A stretch of DNA of 64,000 bases from positions 42,033,559-42,097,558 of the forward strand of contig OY979718.1 in the NCBI GenBank assembly GCA_963855995.1, in the 5' to 3' direction. The notes below the pieces were generated by a model. That model saw nothing but the letters and a program-made list of their open reading frames with translations, did not search any database and was not told the DNA's origin. The DNA is from Muricea muricata (Eukaryota; Cnidaria; Anthozoa; Malacalcyonacea; Plexauridae). Of the stretch, positions 58,566-64,000 are shown piece by piece (the first letter of the stretch is position 1; every line of letters begins with the position of its first letter). A program made the position numbers and the translations under genes.

Positions 58566-61464
58566 CAGAGGAGGTTGGACAGCTGTCACGTGACATTTTC
58601 CGACCAATGATATTACGTTATTTTCTGAGCGCTAGCAAGAGGCCAGTCGACTAGAAAATAAGCATCAGGCTTAAAAACATCTAAATATTTCGCGTTTTGA
58701 TGTAAATTCACATTCGAATACCATTCAGAATGTTTTAAGAACAATTGGTGGACCCACAAACGAAATATTGTGTAAGTATAACGTCATTTACTACTTTAAT
58801 TCCGTTCTTGAAGGGAGTGCTATGTCGTCATGTGATTACCCAAATCCGTTTTGGGTGTCAATTTTCAAAAGCAAAAATCTCGAATTTCCATGGTTCGATT
58901 TCGCTCATTTTTGGCTAGATGCTAGATCAAACACTTATCTTTCGTTTAAACTGTCGGAACCCATCAGAACCTCTCACCGTTTTCGAGATATTCGCCTTTG
59001 AAATTTGCCTATCATTTTTCGTGCGGTAAATATGGTATGTCTTTATATCGAGTTAATTTCCCCAATTTCTCGTGAATTTTAGTAAAGAACGTTGATGCTT
59101 TGGTGCTAAGTTGTGCTATTGATGCATTTGCTGCCGAATATCTCCCGTATTAGTATTTCAAGAATGTTTAAAAGGTGAAACGTTTTGTATTAAAATTTTT
59201 ACAGATTTATGTTTAACTTGTGAGTAACCTGAGATCGTCAGTCTAGTATGGAAAGACTATATTTTATTATTTGGTTTGTTCTGCGGATTTATAGGTCTTG
59301 ATGTCAGATTGACAAAAGAGGAACCGTTTAAACTGAATAAAGAGCAAAATAGAGATTTGAAAAAAGGTACGCAGATTCACATTTGTTTACTATAGCTTTG
59401 GTGTTTCCCCTGTCATGCACATTGCATTGCTAGCATTTGGTTTTCCCCTGGCGACTTGTCATATATTATATTCTAGAATTATATTCAAAATAGAATATTT
59501 TTATTTTTTAAATAGAATTGATGAATGGAGCTTTGAAAAGATTCTTGGTCTTCATCATGTTCACAATATTCTTGGGTTTCACTATACCATTATGCAGTGA
59601 ATTTGAGTGGGGGTCAACCTCAGTTGAATTTATCCTTATGCTGTAGTAGAATGAGCAAATGATATAAAACTGGATGTTTTTGCATACCAAAACAAGACCA
59701 ATATATAACATCAATGTAATATAATCATTAGTATTTTCTATATACCATTTAGGCAAGCAATGCTTACCAGGTTCTCTCACAAACTTCATCAAATATTTTA
59801 CATAGCTTGTAAATTAAAATGGAGCTTAACATATGTTTGATTAATTTCTGTAACATGACTTTTGGTACAAGTCTCAAAAATTTGTGGGCCCAGTAAGAAA
59901 AAAATTCATTTATTGTAACAAGTATACACACAGAACAATTATATTTAAAAACAACTTGTGTGTAAACAGATATATGCAGTGTTGTCATAACAATAACAAT
60001 GATAAACTAGCTTTATTGGACACAATTTACAAACATTTAAGCATTTTACACATCTGATATATATACAATATATTTTAAAGTCTTTCTAATGTCTATTCTG
60101 ATGTCTTTTGATATTGAATTACAATAAAATATATATGAATGTAATAATTAATGTAATGTAAGGAATGTACTTTTGACTAAGGAATGTGACTCTTTGGTAT
60201 AACATTTTTTGAATGAAAAATTAATGACTGGTGTATGAGACACATGTCAAATGCACCCCTACTTTCCCTACATAACAAGCATGCAAAGCTTAACACACAT
60301 GCCTAAGCTGTTCCTTTTTTATCAGATTATTTGAAAACACCTAATGCTAAAGATGTCTGCTCTATATACTTAATATGTTCAACACAAGCATCAATGATAT
60401 ATATTTCCTGCAGCCATAAGAGTGTTGATACTTGTATAATTCTGAGGCAATAGTGCATAATTAACCAACATGAGTCTAATCTCCTCCAAATCTAAATCCA
60501 GAACAATTGTCTTTTTATCCAGCCAAATAATAACCTAATATAAATTTGCACTATCTTGTCTTCCCAAAGAGCAATGTATGCTTGTTCCAAGTTATCTTGG
60601 TTGTTTTTTTAATGGGCAGCACCAATGTTTTTAGATCCTACAAAATGTGTGATCTCTTCATCTTCACCACATTCATTATCGCACTTTCACTGTCACTATC
60701 ATCTCCATTATTAACATCAAATGCATGAGACAACCAAACCAGTAGATTTTTTCTACAAATGCATATTAGAAAATTGAAGTATATATGTAATAGCTATTAA
60801 AGTGAGAATCAAAACATGCTGTCTGAAATCTGAATACATTTATAGTTAAATCACAATGAGTGCTTTCAGAACAAGCACACATATTGCACTTAAAGTAAAT
60901 CAACATATATTTGTGTATTTAAAATTATGAATATTTTACGGTTTCCTTCAACAAAGAAATGTAAAATTTATACAAAACAATTTCCTTTAACAAAGAAATT
61001 GAAATTGTAAAATATGAATAATAAACACACAAATAGAACCCCAACTTGTGATTCATCTAAGAAAGTTTATCATCTTATTAATTACCACATGAACAAATGA
61101 TAAAACAACCAGGAATACTTATTACCAGGAACACGTTTCACATCAATGATACAAGGAGATTTAAGTCTGTTCACTTTCAAGATATTAAAAGCAATTTTGT
61201 CTCTCAGGCAATTACAGAAACCCCGCACGCAATGTCAAAAAAGTATACTCGGATCAGCAAAGCCACATCGTAAAAAGAATCGTAGAGACAAAGTTGCACA
61301 GTGCTATTTTCTTGGAGAATTACAGCCCGATAGTCTCGTCTTTCGAAAACTTCCATATTCTAGAGATGTTTACTTCGCTGAGGTCAACGCGTGAATGAAG
61401 CCAATCATCAAAGCGCATGCAAATTTCCCATGATGCTTTGCGAGTAGCTGTCCAACCTCCTCTG
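58566..61464. mobile_element. 2.9-kb DNA transposon with 8-bp target duplication (hAT-type) in a divergent promoter
   Basis: Inverted ends are CAGAGGAGGTTGGACAGCT (19 bp, identical), flanked by exact GTTCTAAT at 58558-58565 and 61465-61472. Eight-base duplications fit hAT (or P). The interior is AT-rich and I find no transposase. A 76-base exon-like stretch, 59291-59366 (acceptor TATAG, donor GTACGC, LDVRLTKEEPFKLNKEQNR), and a frame at 61146-61394 are unexplained. It separates the two divergent signal-peptide exons. Confidence 0.85.
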
Positions 61465-61966
61465 GTTCTAATAGACAGCTCTCGGGAGCAGATCTCTAAC
61501 TCAGAAACTACTCTGAAGGTGAATTTTTCATAAACAACGGTTTTTTAACATGGGAATTCAGTTTTTAATGAAGAAAATAATAAAAAACTAAACAAAGTAA
61601 AACGTTTAGTATGTCGGACAACTAAAAATACGATTTTCGTTACACTCTTGCCTGTGTCTTGATTTTTTCAAATTTGAATTGCAACAACTTTAACTTTGCT
61701 ATATCATAAGTATAGCCTTCAATAGATTTCAGATCAGTTATAATAATTTACCGTGAATTTCATAAATTCGTACCCCAACAAATCTTATCCAAATGTACGG
61801 AAACTTGACCCACCGTCATCCTGACCGACATATTAATGTGCATATTATGCATTGAAATTAACAGCCATACGTCACAAGTGTAAACATTGTTTGAGCATCA
61901 TTCGCTTGGCCACATTATTGTCTTCGATTATTTAACCTCCTGCCATTTATATCTCCGAGGATCGCT

Positions 61967-62030
61967 ATGAATCTACTAAGCGCTCAAGTTTTCTTGTTGG
62001 TTACGTCGATAGCCTGCTTCACTGATTCAG
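61967..62030 (+). CDS. Signal-peptide exon of a second, divergent secreted or membrane protein gene
   Basis: ATG then MNLLSAQVFLLVTSIACFTDS and donor GTATAC in phase 1. Length (64 bases), phase and type match the signal exon of the Ig-type gene at 58319-58382 on the other strand. This suggests a head-to-head paralogue. No domain exon is found between 62031 and 64000, so later exons should lie right of the window. That it is an Ig gene is inference. Confidence 0.6.
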
Positions 62031-64000
62031 GTATACATTGGTTCTATTAAAATAATGTGACTTGGTATCTCGTTAGATCACTATACGTATACATAGATGG
62101 CTTTTTAAGTTCTTTCAAGATATCAAACATGCTGACATTGTACAGTAGGAATCTGGTCAAAGTCATAGACATTTTAAAGTAGCGAGTTCTTAAAACACAT
62201 ATCTATAAAAGTTGCATTCTCTATAATTTGTGAAGCCTATTGCTTTGACTGACGATTTTTACTAAACAGATCAGAGGACGGTGGTATCTTAAAGTTTTGA
62301 ACATTGATATAGTAACTCGGAGCAGGTCTTGTATAAATAATACATCTAAAAGCAGCTACGGCAAAGGGAAAGAAACTTTACCTGTGGAATTCTTTACCTT
62401 TTGATCTATATATATTGTGAATATTGTGACATAGGAAAAGGCGAAGTGGTTGCCTAACAATGAATGACTCAAAGAGAACACAGACCATGTAATTCGTAAG
62501 AATCAAACAGCAATATATACTAGCAATTATGTCAATAAACAAAATGTTGTTCGACAAAACAGCTAACGCCATCAAGGCTTTCATCAAGTAATCGGCTCGT
62601 CCATATAACTGTTTGTTTTAGTAAACTTAAGTTACTTTAAATGCTTTCCGTGTGACGCAGCAGCGTTAGACAAATATTTCTACATCCGTTTCGAAATCAG
62701 AACACGAACAGAAAGAATCGAATACACTGAAATGTAATAAACGAATGCTCATTAAAGTTTATTAGAATATCTTTCAACTTTGTGAATGTATATCCGACTA
62801 TCCGTGCTGATGGACAATCTAGTGATTGAAATGGAAATTGTTACAAAATTTATCTCACACTCGGTGTAGTTACGTTTTGGAAGAGAACTTCATGTCCTAG
62901 ATTTTTAATTGTATTATAACCAGTTGAGGATTCTATTGTATTGAGTTGCAATTAATATGTAACTTGGTGGTGACATGATTTGTGTTATTACTGTAAGTTT
63001 TATTGACCAATACTAATTAAAGTTTATATTGTATTTATATGGTATTTATATTGTAGACAGTGTGAAACAAAATTGAATATGACTATGATTGAATATAATA
63101 ATATATGTGCTATAGAGTCCATGGCAGGTAATGCATTAATTAACAAGACACATGTTCGGGTATTCTTATGCACCATTATGGCTGCCACTTAAAAAGTAAA
63201 TATTGATATGGATATATTGAAATCAACAAATTAATGCTTGAAATTGACATAGTTGCAATTTCACATTCTGGTGCAAGGTGATTGGAGCAATTAGGACATG
63301 AACATTACAAATATATGAATGGCAATGTTGCACTATTTTGGGGGACAGAACACCTGATTTGAATGCAAGATAGATGCTACATCCAGTGGCCAACATCCAG
63401 GCATCCACAAACCACTTGTGGGGGACTCCCAGGACTGGGGGTTCAGAAATGTAATTTCCTGCTTTCTGGCACAAGTTTTTGTAACAGTAATAAGCCTAGT
63501 TGAAATGTGACTTTTGAAACATGATAGACATACACATTTTATTGATTATGCATGAGGCACCCTGCACTCCCAATAGAGAGGTTCAGATCAACCTTGAACC
63601 CAGGGCCTTTTGGTGGGTTCAGATTTGACTACCACTATCACTACCTTAATCAATCTTTCAACCAATCAGTTGAGCTTGGTCTACCCAACCACAGATTACT
63701 ATTGTACCAGATGTCTATCTTCGCCAAATATCTGTTACAAGTTTTTGACTGCTTACGCGAGCTGACGAAAGATTTCCGCCATGTTCTTAGTAAGCGCAAT
63801 CCACGCCATACAACGTAAGCAACAGTCTAACCGAGTCTAAAACCTATGCATGTCTGACAAAGGCCTGGCCTGGACGCGAGTCTGACGCAAGTGTCCGCCA
63901 TGTTCTTAGTAAGCGCAACATACGTGATATTGCGAAAAATGACGAGTGCAATTCGTGATCAGAGTGAAAATCGAGAACACAAATTTACCTTGCGAAAACA
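62031..64000. other. Sequence to the right edge, presumably intronic, with a direct duplication
   Basis: No exon recognised. At 63756-63810 and 63878-63932 two direct copies share TCCGCCATGTTCTTAGTAAG (about 122 bases apart). Confidence 0.5.

Noticed and set aside
63552-63818. 88-codon + strand frame
   Set aside because: It overlaps one copy of the direct duplication. No domain and no Ig or signal features.

Overview
This looks like a piece of an AT-rich, intron-rich invertebrate animal nuclear genome, most likely a cnidarian. The evidence is a set of split metazoan housekeeping genes, short exons in long repeat-filled introns, symmetric phase-1 immunoglobulin (Ig) exons, and a very high density of short inverted-repeat transposons. 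The cnidarian placement is an inference from overall character; no ribosomal or mitochondrial marker is present.

Layout. (1) 1-12,155, + strand: the 3' two thirds of the dyskerin gene (DKC1/CBF5), from the end of the TruB domain through the PUA domain to the lysine-rich tail. Its introns hold a perfect 23-bp tandem array (about 90 units), a hAT MITE, a TTAA MITE, a nested foldback element, a telomere-like minisatellite and a 5'-truncated antisense LINE. (2) 13,892-28,215, + strand: a complete ten-exon EI24 gene of about 330 residues, whose 7.7-kb first intron carries a full-length Ty1/copia element with LTRs and a 5-bp target duplication. Later introns hold TA-flanked MITEs and a hairpin. (3) 28,216-39,250: mostly intergenic DNA with a second truncated LINE and a run of palindromic elements. 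(4) 39,255-44,960, - strand: exons of an unidentified multi-pass membrane protein, with one exon not found. (5) 48,391-58,382, - strand: a type I membrane protein with a cysteine-free V-like domain, an I-set domain, a short Gly-X-Y stalk, a transmembrane helix and the start of a cytoplasmic tail. (6) 61,967-62,030, + strand: a second signal-peptide exon of identical length and phase, arranged head to head with the first. A 2.9-kb element with an 8-bp target duplication has been inserted into the presumed shared promoter.

The most interesting part is the right end. It holds a divergent pair of probable cell-surface genes, at least one of them Ig-type. The general layout recalls hydrozoan allorecognition (Alr-like) receptors, but orthology cannot be shown from this window. 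All exon models were built by eye from reading frame, splice signals and family resemblance. Phases agree at every listed junction, but donor and acceptor choices are predictions.
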